A stretch of DNA of 36,323 bases from Hyella patelloides LEGE 07179. GTDB lineage: Bacteria; Cyanobacteriota; Cyanobacteriia; Cyanobacteriales; Xenococcaceae. Positions 1 through 9,037 of the stretch are shown in pieces. The position numbers and the translations under genes were made by a program. The stretch is from the NCBI RefSeq assembly GCF_900659865.1, contig NZ_LR213803.1:1-36323 (forward strand), in the 5' to 3' direction. The notes beneath the pieces were generated by a model. That model was given only the letters and a program-made list of their open reading frames with translations, was not told the DNA's origin and made no database searches. Position 1 is the stretch's first letter. Every line of letters starts with the position of its first letter.

Positions 1-2504
1 AAATCGATAAAGTTATCTTGAATACTGATTTCCTCGATTCCTAGAATATCTTGTAACATCTCGACAATTTCTTGCTCTAAGCGATCGCAACGCGCCTCGC
101 CAACGGCGAGATCGCTTTCTTCTACGATAGATTCTGATGATTCTGCTAAATTCAGAGCAGATAAGGCGCGACGGTCTACTTTCCCACTGGTGGTCAAAGG
201 AAAATTATCGGCAAAGAGAAAAGTCCCAGGAATCATATAGGTTGGTAGTTTTTGTTGCAAATAGCTGCGGAGTATCTCCACCGTTGGCTTTTGGACTTTA
301 CTCGGCACAATGTATGCTGCGAGGGTTTCCCCTAGTTTATTTTCGCGAACCACAACGGCTGCTTCTTGAACTAATTGGTGTTGTGAGAGTACTGCTTCAA
401 TTTCTCCTAATTCAATCCGCAATCCTTGGATATTAACTTGACGATCTACACGACCTAAAAATTGCACTGTGCCATCGGATAGGTAACGTCCTAAATCTCC
501 AGTCTTATATAAACGCTCTCCTGGAACATAAGGATTGGAGACAAATTTCTCAGCAGTTAATTCAGGTCGATTAAGATAGCCTTGTGCCACTCCTGCGCCA
601 CTAATATGAATTTCGGCAGTTACTCCAATGGGAACTGGCTGTAAATCTCGATCTAAAAGATATACTTTCATGTTGGGAATCGGATTACCTACAGGAAGAG
701 ACTTGAAACGGCGATCGATTTGAGCGGGGATTTGATACATGGTAACCACCCCCGTACCTTCTGTTTGACCATAAATATTTGCCAGTTTGACATCGCTTTT
801 AAAAGTCTCGCGCCAGCACTGATAGATTTCTGGAGTTACTTGTTCTCCTCCTGCTGCTACAAGACGCACCTGGTTGTCCAGTAAACTTTTACGGCGATCG
901 CTATTTTGTTGATTTAAAATTCCCCAGAAGTTGCGCCAAAAAGAAGGAACATGATCTACTATCGTTACCCCGTAGCGTTTGATTAGTTCAAAGAACTCTA
1001 AAGGGTTTCTGGTTTCTTCTTTTGTAACAATTAACGCCGTCGCTCCCTGTGCCAAAGGCATGAGTAGTTGTCTGGCGGATACTATTAAAGCTATTGAGCC
1101 ACGATGCAAATAAATATCTGCGGGGGTTATGTCTAAAGCTAACTGCAAAGATTGAGCATAATGACTCAAATTACCATGAGTCAGCACTACTCCCTTGGGT
1201 TTGCCTGTAGAGCCTGAAGTATAGATAATATGGGCTAAATCTGCAATGTTTACAGCCTCGTCTAAATTATCTTGAGGCTGCTGGGCGATTAAATGCCAAT
1301 CCAAATCTACACAGATAGTTTGCTCGACTTGTGCGGGGAGTTTTTCGAGTAGGCTTTCTTGGGTTAGCAAGACTTTTGCCTGGGCATCTTCTAGGATAAA
1401 AGCTAATCTGGCGGTGGGATTACTGATATCTAGCGGTAAGTAGGCTGCTCCTGCTTTGAGAATGGCGAAGATGGCGATTACCATAGATAGCGACCGCTCT
1501 AGACATAAACCGACTAAAGAGCCTTTAGTTACTCCCTTGGTTTGTAGATAACGAGCCAGTTGATTGGCTTGAGTATTTAATTCCCCATAAGTTAACTGTT
1601 GTCCTTGGCAAATGACGGCTACGGCTTGAGGATTTCTTTGAACTTGTGTTTCAAATAGTTGATGAATACATTGCGATGAAGATTCTGTTTGAGTTTGATT
1701 CCAATCGACTAAAACTTGTTGTTTTTCGGCTGTGGATAGTAAAGACAGGGAGGTAATTGAATTTTGAGGATTGGCAATAATTGAGTTGAGTAATACTTGA
1801 TAGTTATCACAGATCCGTTGAATGGTAGACTCATCAAATAAATTGCGATCGTATTCAACTCTACAGATTAAATGGTTTGGTTTTTCTACGATGTCTAAAA
1901 ATAATTCTCGTTGAGGTATTTTTCTGGTTAGTTTAATTTCAGAAGTTGTAGATAAACTGTTAAATCTAAACAACATCTGAGATAAACAGGCTGCTGGAAA
2001 TTCTGGGTTGTTCTCTGTTAAAGCTGTGGTTAATGTAGCTATGTTTATGTCTGAATAATTACTCGCTTCTGAAATGCGGTTTTTAATAATCGCTAATAAA
2101 TCTGAAAACTTTTGCTGCGCTTCAATTGTCACTCTGATGGGTAAGATCTCCAGCTTTGTTTCAGAACGATTGCTATACCAATTGAAACAGCCAACTACTA
2201 GATCTTCTTGATTAGTGTAGCGATAAAGTAAAATCTTAAAAGCACTAAGTAAAATAATCGACAGTGGAATATTTTCTTGTTGAGCAATTCTTTTTAAGGC
2301 TTGGCTTGAATCCCCAGATAGGATCGAGAGATTTTGTCCTATACTATCTTGGCGAAAATTGATTCGATCTTCTGCTCTAGAAATGACTGTTTTTACTCGA
2401 TCTGTGGGGAAATCTAATTTAGGAGCAATGCTCTCAAGACTTTTTTGCCAATAATCAATTTTTGAATCAGGATTTTTGGTAGAGAATTTATTGGGATAAA
2501 TCAT
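1..2504 (-). CDS. Nonribosomal peptide synthetase, partial (half C domain, A domain, start of carrier domain)
   Basis: The gene is open at the window edge; 834 codons are visible. It starts at ATG 2504. Residues ~15-225 match the C-terminal lobe of a condensation domain, beginning at the DYWQKSL/PTDR stretch that normally follows the catalytic region; the N-terminal lobe with HHxxxDG is absent and is not encoded upstream. Residues ~245-750 form an adenylation domain with A3 IYTSGSTGKPKG, A5 NIYGQTEGTG, A7 YKTGDLGRY, A8 GRVDRQVNIQGLRIELGEIE and A10 SGKVDRRAL. At A4 the segment HRGSIALIVSARQLL has Ile where the substrate-amine-binding Asp usually lies, so a standard alpha-amino acid is an unlikely substrate. 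A carrier domain begins at the edge (DNFID). A repeat-derived insert (LAVGEARCDR) lies in the A-carrier linker. Family is certain; the substrate and product are not known. Confidence 0.93.
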   Translation of the reverse strand, partial: MIYPNKFSTKNPDSKIDYWQKSLESIAPKLDFPTDRVKTVISRAEDRINFRQDSIGQNLSILSGDSSQALKRIAQQENIPLSIILLSAFKILLYRYTNQEDLVVGCFNWYSNRSETKLEILPIRVTIEAQQKFSDLLAIIKNRISEASNYSDINIATLTTALTENNPEFPAACLSQMLFRFNSLSTTSEIKLTRKIPQRELFLDIVEKPNHLICRVEYDRNLFDESTIQRICDNYQVLLNSIIANPQNSITSLSLLSTAEKQQVLVDWNQTQTESSSQCIHQLFETQVQRNPQAVAVICQGQQLTYGELNTQANQLARYLQTKGVTKGSLVGLCLERSLSMVIAIFAILKAGAAYLPLDISNPTARLAFILEDAQAKVLLTQESLLEKLPAQVEQTICVDLDWHLIAQQPQDNLDEAVNIADLAHIIYTSGSTGKPKGVVLTHGNLSHYAQSLQLALDITPADIYLHRGSIALIVSARQLLMPLAQGATALIVTKEETRNPLEFFELIKRYGVTIVDHVPSFWRNFWGILNQQNSDRRKSLLDNQVRLVAAGGEQVTPEIYQCWRETFKSDVKLANIYGQTEGTGVVTMYQIPAQIDRRFKSLPVGNPIPNMKVYLLDRDLQPVPIGVTAEIHISGAGVAQGYLNRPELTAEKFVSNPYVPGERLYKTGDLGRYLSDGTVQFLGRVDRQVNIQGLRIELGEIEAVLSQHQLVQEAAVVVRENKLGETLAAYIVPSKVQKPTVEILRSYLQQKLPTYMIPGTFLFADNFPLTTSGKVDRRALSALNLAESSESIVEESDLAVGEARCDRLEQEIVEMLQDILGIEEISIQDNFID
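80..115. repeat. Dispersed palindromic repeat inside the NRPS reading frame
   Basis: The segment has HIP1 (GCGATCGC) at one end, AGCGAT/ATCGCT ends and an internal CTCGCC/GGCGAG inverted repeat. It is read through as LAVGEARCDR in the linker between the adenylation and carrier domains. Similar peptide inserts are common in repeat-rich cyanobacterial proteins. Confidence 0.7.
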
Positions 2505-2897
2505 AAATATCTTAAATTACTTCTACTGGATTGATGTCTAGAAAGCATGGTAAGCTTCCTAGTAGAATTATGTTTAACTTTAGAATAACTAAGTAAAATA
2601 ATCAGAAAATTATGGTTTTTGATCGTCTTGATAGAGAATATATTTAGCGATCTCGAAGAGATCAGCTTCGCTGTGCGCGCAGTGCTGCTGTCAGCAGACC
2701 GCAATCCTAAAAACGATAAAACTTAATACATATGGTTTAAGTCAAGTCTTTGAGGGAGAATGAAAAGCCATAAAACTTAAGACCCAAGCCATCTTAATTA
2801 AGTCACGTTCAAATACTGCCTAAATTTTTACTTTTTTTCCACAAATATTAAACATTAGCTAGAATGCTTATAAATCAGTAGTTATACTTATTTCCCA
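2505..2897. other. Divergent intergenic region (NRPS / DUF255 gene)
   Basis: This should hold both divergent promoters, but I see no convincing -35/-10 pair. It contains one dispersed repeat at about 2644-2702. A 67-codon minus-strand frame runs through that repeat and is not a plausible gene. No remnant of the missing condensation-domain N lobe is visible here. Confidence 0.6.
2644..2702. repeat. GC-rich dispersed repeat
   Basis: A GC-rich island in AT-rich surroundings, starting GCGATCTCGAAGAGATC and ending CAGCAGACCGC. It is of the same general kind as other cyanobacterial interspersed palindromic repeats. It lies upstream of the NRPS start. Confidence 0.6.
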
Positions 2898-4949
2898 ATG
2901 GCAAATCATCTGATCGATTCTAGTAGTCTTTATCTTCGTAAACATATAAGTAATCCGATTGATTGGTGGTATTGGTGCGATGAAGCTTTAGAATTAGCAC
3001 AACAGGAAGATAAACCGATTTTTCTCTCTATTGGTTACTCTAGCTGTCATTGGTGTACTGTGATGGAAGGGGAAGCTTTTAGCGATTTAGCTATTGCGGA
3101 ATATCTCAATGACAATTTTATTCCCATTAAAGTAGATAGAGAAGAAAGACCAGACATCGATAGCATTTATATGCAAGCTCTTCAAATGATGATTGGTCAA
3201 GGGGGTTGGCCGCTTAATATCTTTTTGACTCCTGGGGATTTAGTACCTTTTTATGGCGGGACTTATTTTCCTTTAGAGCCTAAATATAATCGCCCTGGTT
3301 TTGCTGATATTTTAAAGGCAATTCATCGCTTTTATAAGGTAGAAAAAGAGAAATTACAGCATTTTAAAACAGAAATTACTAATAATTTGCATAGCTCTGC
3401 TGTTTTAGCTGTCTCAGATAGTGAAAAACTCACAAAGGATCTTTTGATTCAAGGTGTGGATAAAAATACAGGGGTGATTAGTTCAAGTGACCCTAGTCGT
3501 CCTTGTTTCCCGATGATTCCCTACGCTCAAGTAGCTCTTCAAGGAAAAAAATTACGAGAACAATTGCATCATGACTCAGATCGATTAGCTCGTAAAAGAG
3601 GGCTAGATTTAGTCTTGGGGGGTATTTACGATCGTGTTGGGGGAGGTTTTCATCGCTATACAGTGGATGCTACGTGGACAGTACCTCATTTTGAAAAGAT
3701 GCTTTACGATAATGGACAAATTTTAGAGTATTTAGCCAATTTATGGAGTACGGGATTTCAGAAGCCAGCCATTGAAAAAGCGATCGCTGGTACGGTAGAA
3801 TGGTTAGTAAGAGAAATGCTGTCACCTGATGGTTATTTCTATGCTGCTCAAGATGCAGATAGTTTTGCTACTACACAAGATACAGAGCCAGAAGAAGGCT
3901 TATTTTACGTTTGGAATTATCAAGAATTAGCCGATCTTTTAACTCCCGAAGAATTAGCTCAATTACAAGCAGAGTTTACCGTAACTTCTCAAGGTAATTT
4001 TGAAGGAAGCAACGTTTTACAAAGACTCCACGATCGAGAGTTACCATCTGGTTTAGAAACAATCTTAAACCGTCTGTTTGCCGTGCGCTATGGTGAGAGT
4101 AGACAACTAGTTGATAGTTTTCCTCCAGCTAAAAACAATCAAGAGGCTCTACAAAAAACTTGGAAAGGACGTATTCCCCCTGTTACAGACACTAAAATGA
4201 TTGTTGCTTGGAATAGCTTGGTTATTTCAGGTTTGGCTAGGGCTTATGGTGTCTTTGGCGAGACTCAGTACAAAAAATTAGCTGTAGATGCAGTCAACTT
4301 TATTTGGCAGCAGCAAAGATCGGATAATTGCTTATATCGCCTTAATTATGATGGTAAAGTGGCAGTGTTCGCTCAATCAGAAGACTATGCTTTTTTGATT
4401 AAAGCTTTACTAGATTTATACTCTGCTTGTCCTGAAGAAATTCAATGGTTAGACTACGCCATAGAATTACAAACAGAATTCGATCGCTTTTTCTGGAATG
4501 CCGAATCAGGAGGCTACTATAATAATGCTCAAGATCGAGAACAAAATCTCTTAATTAAAGAACGCTCTTACATCGATAATGCTACCCCTTCAGCTAACGG
4601 AGTTGCTCTTACTAATTTAGTTAGACTAGCACTGTTAACAGACAATTTAGCATATCGCGATCGCTCAGAACAAGGATTGCGGGCTTTCGCTACTATCATG
4701 GAACAATCACCCCAAGCCTGTCCCAGTTTATTTATAGCTTTGGATTGGTTTCTGCAAGGTACTGTAGTTAAAACCACACCACAACAATTAACGGAGTTAA
4801 TTCCTGACTATTTTCCGACTACTACATATCGTCTCAGTGAAGACTTACCACAAGATTCTGTTGGTTTACTCTGTCATAGTGTATCTTGTCTCGAACCAGC
4901 TACAGATTTAGAGGTATTAAAAAAACAGATTGAAAGAGTTAGTAGTTAG
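2898..4949 (+). CDS. DUF255 thioredoxin-domain protein (YyaL/SPATA20 family)
   Basis: 683 aa, full length for the family. The N-terminal ~160 residues form a thioredoxin-like DUF255 domain with the diagnostic CHWC motif (SSCHWCTVM, residue ~50) followed by VDREERPDID and GGWPLNIFLTP. The remainder resembles an (alpha/alpha)6 barrel of the N-acylglucosamine-2-epimerase/cellobiose-epimerase type, with GGIYDRVGGGFHRY and VPHFEKMLYDN. No signal peptide, so it is presumably cytoplasmic. The family is widespread but its substrate is not established; a redox role is inferred from the CxxC-like motif. It stands alone, divergent from the NRPS gene. Confidence 0.92.
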   Translation: MANHLIDSSSLYLRKHISNPIDWWYWCDEALELAQQEDKPIFLSIGYSSCHWCTVMEGEAFSDLAIAEYLNDNFIPIKVDREERPDIDSIYMQALQMMIGQGGWPLNIFLTPGDLVPFYGGTYFPLEPKYNRPGFADILKAIHRFYKVEKEKLQHFKTEITNNLHSSAVLAVSDSEKLTKDLLIQGVDKNTGVISSSDPSRPCFPMIPYAQVALQGKKLREQLHHDSDRLARKRGLDLVLGGIYDRVGGGFHRYTVDATWTVPHFEKMLYDNGQILEYLANLWSTGFQKPAIEKAIAGTVEWLVREMLSPDGYFYAAQDADSFATTQDTEPEEGLFYVWNYQELADLLTPEELAQLQAEFTVTSQGNFEGSNVLQRLHDRELPSGLETILNRLFAVRYGESRQLVDSFPPAKNNQEALQKTWKGRIPPVTDTKMIVAWNSLVISGLARAYGVFGETQYKKLAVDAVNFIWQQQRSDNCLYRLNYDGKVAVFAQSEDYAFLIKALLDLYSACPEEIQWLDYAIELQTEFDRFFWNAESGGYYNNAQDREQNLLIKERSYIDNATPSANGVALTNLVRLALLTDNLAYRDRSEQGLRAFATIMEQSPQACPSLFIALDWFLQGTVVKTTPQQLTELIPDYFPTTTYRLSEDLPQDSVGLLCHSVSCLEPATDLEVLKKQIERVSS

Positions 4950-5175
4950 TATCAGCCCTTATTGATGTCTCGTAATCGAATTACCGCAGGCATTATTCAT
5001 CTTTTATTGCAGGAGTTACGCATTATGATAATTTTTACATCATATATGCTATGCTGTAGCGATTGTCTGGAAAGTCAAATTATTTTTGATTAGTAAGGCG
5101 ATTGCTGTAAAGGCAATAAAATTTGTTCAACTCAAAAGTTGAAAATCGCTAAATCACCAGAAATGATTATTATCT

Positions 5176-5201
5176 TAGGGATAATTCATGAATTATCCCT
5201 A
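5176..5201. repeat. Perfect 26-bp palindrome (TAGGGATAATTCATGAATTATCCCTA type)
   Basis: A perfect inverted repeat with both arms reading TAGGGATAATTCA, followed on the plus strand by a T-rich run. It could act as a terminator for plus-strand transcripts. A near-identical copy lies at 7135-7162, so the two copies bracket the EcsC-like gene. Confidence 0.75.
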
Positions 5202-5213
5202 CATTTTTTTTAT

Positions 5214-6920
5214 TTAATCAATATCAATTTTTCTAGCAATTTTAGCAATTATTTTTGCTTCTTCTATATTAATAACTCCATCTAAGTTAGCAACCTTTTG
5301 ACACTGAGCTAATAGTGAGATCGCAAAATCTTGGTTAAGCCGCTCTAATAATTCTTCCAAAGATGGAGGAGATTTAATATTTTTAGAAATTGTCTCTAAA
5401 GAAGCAGGACTTAAATTTAAACTTTTTAATTCAGGCATAATTGTCTGCCAATTTTTATCAGGATTTCCTGCCACCACAACATGAACTAAAATTTGATCGA
5501 TAATTACTTCTTGTTCAATAGCTTTTTCCAGATAACTATTATTTTCTTTTTGAATATCTTCTAAAGTTGCTTCCATAGTTACATTAGTTGCTTTTGCTTC
5601 ATAAAATCGACAAGCACCATAACCAAGAGAATAAATCATTAACGCATTTGTACTAGCACCTATGGCTGCACCCGCAGCAGGAATATTTCTTAAAAAACCT
5701 AACCCTGCTTTCAAAGCATATTGACTACCAGATTTTAATATTTGACTACCGCCAAGAGACAAACCAAAAATAGCCAACACTTCCCCTTTTCTCGCAGAGT
5801 CTTTAATATCAAGTCCGTAAGCACAAGCAATTTGATAAACCATTTCTGCTTGCAACAACATATTAGCTGTTAAATCCACAGTAAACATTGCTGCTGCAAA
5901 ACCAGGTAATAAACTACTAGCTAAACCCGCTCCACCAGCATACATTGCTTTAGAGGTAATAATACGATGAGCAATTTCTGATGGGTTTTCATGAGTATAT
6001 TTTGACTGTAATTCTTGAACCTCAACTTCTGCTTTAACAACGTCTACTTTATCAATTATTTGAACTATCCAATCTACTTTTAATGTTTTAGTTAATTCAT
6101 TAAGCTGAGGACTATTTTGAACTATTTCAAATAAATATCCTACTCCATCTGTAGCTTTTAAAACTGTTTCTCCTACAGTACTACTAGCCCAAGTGATTGT
6201 TTCAACTGCGCTTTGCCCCGCATAAGTAATACTATTACTCACATTTTCTCCTGCTGTAGTTATTGTTTGAGTAAAAGAATTCCAGATAGAAAACAAATTA
6301 TCTTTATTCTCCGTTATTTGTAGAGATTCCTTAATTGTCTTTTCTAAAGCATTAACTTGTTCTATTTCAAATTCTTTCATCCAGTCAGGAAAATCATCAT
6401 CTATCTGCTGACTATATATTTTCAATTTATTACATTCTTCTATCTTTAAATCAAAAATATTGTTTTTAATTGTGGTAGCTAGCTCTTGATCTATTTTTTG
6501 AGAAGAAAATAAGACAAGTTGTAAACAGTCATTTTTCCATGAAGCTTTTACATTAATACTTTCAATATCTAGATTATTAGAAACAAGATCGATAATTGCT
6601 TCTATATTACGTTTCTGAGCTAATTCAGCAATATTGGCTTGTGATTGTATTTCTATGGAAAGTTCTACAACCCATTCTGGAAAATCTTCTTCTTTTTGCT
6701 TGCCATAAACCTTAACTATTGACTCAATATTCAGTTGTATTAATTGCTTACTAATAAAAGAAATACATTTTTCTCGATCTGGAATATTGTCTGCTTCCAG
6801 TAAAATTTGCAGATAATCATTTTTGAAGCTAACTTTCTTAGCAGTAACACCTTCAGATTTTAGAACTTCATTTAGAAGACAACTTATGACATCTAAATTA
6901 ATTTGTTTATTTACTAACAT
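5214..6920 (-). CDS. EcsC-like protein with duplicated N-terminal cyanobacterial module
   Basis: 568 aa. Residues ~1-90 and ~95-185 are two divergent copies of one module; each has a KNDYLQILLEA/KNDCLQLVLF strand pattern and ends K(V/I)Y..Q..(E/D)DFP(E/D)W. I know this module from cyanobacterial multidomain proteins; its function is unknown to me. Residues ~330-450 resemble the EcsC family, with a Gly/Ala-rich hydrophobic stretch (GGAGLASSLLPGFAAAMF) and ACAYGLDIKDSARKGEVLAIFGL. The C-terminal ~40 residues (ANLDGVINIEEAKIIAKIAR) resemble the metal-binding start of a TerB-like helical domain. No signal peptide; membrane association through the central hydrophobic part is possible. The EcsC assignment is moderate. 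It appears monocistronic. Confidence 0.7.
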   Translation of the reverse strand: MLVNKQINLDVISCLLNEVLKSEGVTAKKVSFKNDYLQILLEADNIPDREKCISFISKQLIQLNIESIVKVYGKQKEEDFPEWVVELSIEIQSQANIAELAQKRNIEAIIDLVSNNLDIESINVKASWKNDCLQLVLFSSQKIDQELATTIKNNIFDLKIEECNKLKIYSQQIDDDFPDWMKEFEIEQVNALEKTIKESLQITENKDNLFSIWNSFTQTITTAGENVSNSITYAGQSAVETITWASSTVGETVLKATDGVGYLFEIVQNSPQLNELTKTLKVDWIVQIIDKVDVVKAEVEVQELQSKYTHENPSEIAHRIITSKAMYAGGAGLASSLLPGFAAAMFTVDLTANMLLQAEMVYQIACAYGLDIKDSARKGEVLAIFGLSLGGSQILKSGSQYALKAGLGFLRNIPAAGAAIGASTNALMIYSLGYGACRFYEAKATNVTMEATLEDIQKENNSYLEKAIEQEVIIDQILVHVVVAGNPDKNWQTIMPELKSLNLSPASLETISKNIKSPPSLEELLERLNQDFAISLLAQCQKVANLDGVINIEEAKIIAKIARKIDID

Positions 6921-7558
6921 ACAATCAATACAATTAAGAAGTAAAGTACAATTTGGAGAGAGGTTTTAATAAATTCGACTTGTACTTATAATTCCCATTG
7001 AGCGTTATAAATTTAACACTTGTATTAGTTAATTCTTTGCTTATTATTTAACTATTAAGCGATCGCATTTTTGAAAATACTAGATAATCTCAACATCATA
7101 CAGGATAGTTTTTTAGGGGAATGGGTAATCTAATGTAGGGATAATTCATGAATTGTCCCTACATATTTTTGGATAAAATACAATTTGCCCTTCTCTTAAT
7201 AATTGGTAATAACTAACTCTATAGTGTTCTCCATTGGCTAGCATCATTATCTACTATTTGGCTAGCGTAAACTTCATTGATATTATCTTCAATAAGTTAT
7301 TTGGCAATTTTTTAATTGATTAAAAGTGCAATATTTATAGAAAAAACTTAAATTGAAGTTATTTAGTATCAAGTGCGAATAATTAAGTTAAATAAAGTTT
7401 GTCCCTAATTCCCTAGTTCCTTATTTCCTCATCATCCACAATAAATAAGCTATTCAACCGAGCCTAAGTAATTACTAGCAATGAGGATTAAGGATTAAAG
7501 TAAAATTATGTGTTCCTCTTTCCTCATTTTTCGATGCTTACTCTAAACCATTTAAAAA
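6921..7558. other. Intergenic region, 638 bp, no gene seen
   Basis: AT-rich, with no frame resembling a protein. It contains the palindrome at 7135-7162 and a HIP1 site near 7061. It lies upstream of the EcsC-like gene and downstream of the amino-acid-binding protein gene, so promoter elements of the former are expected but not recognisable. Confidence 0.6.
7135..7162. repeat. 28-bp palindrome, second copy of the 5176 repeat
   Basis: The arms GTAGGGATAATTCA and TGAATTGTCCCTAC pair with a single wobble. The core ATTCATGAAT is identical to the copy at 5176-5201. It looks like a dispersed repeat rather than a terminator, since it is followed by only a short T run. Confidence 0.7.
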
Positions 7559-8626
7559 CTATCTAAAAGGAGGAGAATAAAGTAAACCGCCATCACTCCA
7601 GAGTTGATTTTGTCCTCGATCTAAACCGAAAGGTGTACCAATATTTTTCTCATAAATTTCACCATAATTACCCACATTTCTCACTACTCTGGCTGCAAAA
7701 TCATTGGGTAAACCCATGTCTTCGCCTAAGTTACCTTCTTGACCCAAAAAGCGTCTAATTTGAGGGTCTTCAGTTTCGGCAAAATCGGCTACATTTTGAG
7801 AATTAAGGTCAAATTCTTCCGCTTGAATTAAAGAATAGGTAATCCATTTCACAGCATCAAACCATTTAGCGTCCCCGTTAGCAACCAAGGGCCCTAAAGG
7901 CTCTTTTGACATGACAACTTCGAGAACTTCATGGTCATCAGGATTAGCTAAAACGGCTCTTCTAGCTACTAATTGAGAGCGATCGCTAGTCACTGCTTCA
8001 CAACGTCCTTGTTCATAGGCTGCATATACTGCATCAGTATCTTCAAAGACCACTGGTGTATAGTTTACCTCTAGTTTTCGCATTCGATCTGTTAAATTTT
8101 GTTCGTTGGTAGTACCAGATAAAACACACACTGACTTACCGTTCAAATCTTCTAATTGTTGTACTCCACTGGCTGTAGTCGCCATTAATCCTTGACCATC
8201 ATAAAAAGTGGTGGGAGCAAATTCCATCCCGACAGAGGTGTCACGGTTAATTGTCCAGGTAGTGTTACGAATGAGGATATCAACCTCTCCTGATTGTACT
8301 GCGGTAAAACGTTCTTGTGCGCTGAGGTCACGATATTCTACCTGAGAAGGGTCATCAAATAAAGCAGAAGCGATCGCTCTACAGATATCGACATCCATCC
8401 CAGAATATTCACCATTTTCATCTACAAAGCTAAATCCAGGCAATTGACCATTAACACCACAGATTAAGTTACCACGACTCAATACAGTATCTAGACGACT
8501 TGTACCACCCGCAGTACTACTAGCAGAATCAGTAGGTGTTGTTTCTCCACCCCCACCGCAAGCAGCCAGAGATAAACTCAGTGTTCCTACTAAAATAGTA
8601 GAACGTAAAAAGCTATTGTTAAGCAT
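7559..8626 (-). CDS. Amino-acid ABC transporter substrate-binding lipoprotein (AapJ/BztA/NatF type)
   Basis: 355 aa. Residues 1-23 form a lipoprotein signal peptide with lipobox LAAC followed by GGGG, so the mature protein is probably lipid-anchored at Cys23. The body is a family-3 solute-binding protein: GNLICGVNGQLPGFSFVDENG, GMDVDICRAIASALF, ERFTAVQSGEVDILIRNTTWT, GKSVCVLSGTTNEQN. This pattern matches the general L-amino-acid binding proteins AapJ/BztA and the cyanobacterial NatF type, which work with two permeases and an ATPase. No transporter genes lie nearby, so it must use components encoded elsewhere. Substrate range is not readable from the sequence. Confidence 0.9.
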   Translation of the reverse strand: MLNNSFLRSTILVGTLSLSLAACGGGGETTPTDSASSTAGGTSRLDTVLSRGNLICGVNGQLPGFSFVDENGEYSGMDVDICRAIASALFDDPSQVEYRDLSAQERFTAVQSGEVDILIRNTTWTINRDTSVGMEFAPTTFYDGQGLMATTASGVQQLEDLNGKSVCVLSGTTNEQNLTDRMRKLEVNYTPVVFEDTDAVYAAYEQGRCEAVTSDRSQLVARRAVLANPDDHEVLEVVMSKEPLGPLVANGDAKWFDAVKWITYSLIQAEEFDLNSQNVADFAETEDPQIRRFLGQEGNLGEDMGLPNDFAARVVRNVGNYGEIYEKNIGTPFGLDRGQNQLWSDGGLLYSPPFR

Positions 8627-9037
8627 TTTCTTGTAAGTAAAATTATTTAGCTTCTCAGAGTATACAACTAAGGAAGGAGTATAAAGAAACGAGGAATGAA
8701 GACTTAGTTACAATTTGTTGATACTTTTACAATTGTTCTGTAGTTATCAATATATAGATAAAAATTACACATATAAAACAGAGTTGAAACACTAATTTTG
8801 TCGATCTTACAAGATATTAGATTTGTCGTCGATCGCCTAAAAAAACTTTTTTTATCTGGCGTTTATACATTTTAATCTGTCGTGATTACACTTCTGTTTC
8901 TGTTCTTAGTTCTTGAATCCTAATTCCTTGGTACATTAAGATACTTATGACTTTGTTGCGGTTTAGATCGATTTACTCATAATGTGTGCCAACTGTGATT
9001 AATTGAAAAAGAATCATTAATTTATAACTTATCAACT
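8627..9037. other. Divergent intergenic region (binding protein / cobO)
   Basis: 411 bp, AT-rich. TATACT near 8660 (minus strand) could be a -10 element for the binding-protein gene, without a good -35. I found no cobalamin-riboswitch B12 box before cobO and no NtcA site (GTA-N8-TAC). Confidence 0.5.

Noticed and set aside
137-436. 99-codon plus-strand frame
   Set aside because: It lies antisense to the NRPS adenylation domain, whose motifs are clear on the minus strand.
2501-2704. 67-codon minus-strand frame upstream of the NRPS
   Set aside because: It translates a dispersed repeat and AT-rich leader, in a different frame from the NRPS, and resembles no protein.
8640-9037. Cobalamin riboswitch before cobO
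   Set aside because: No B12-box-like sequence or supporting helices could be seen.
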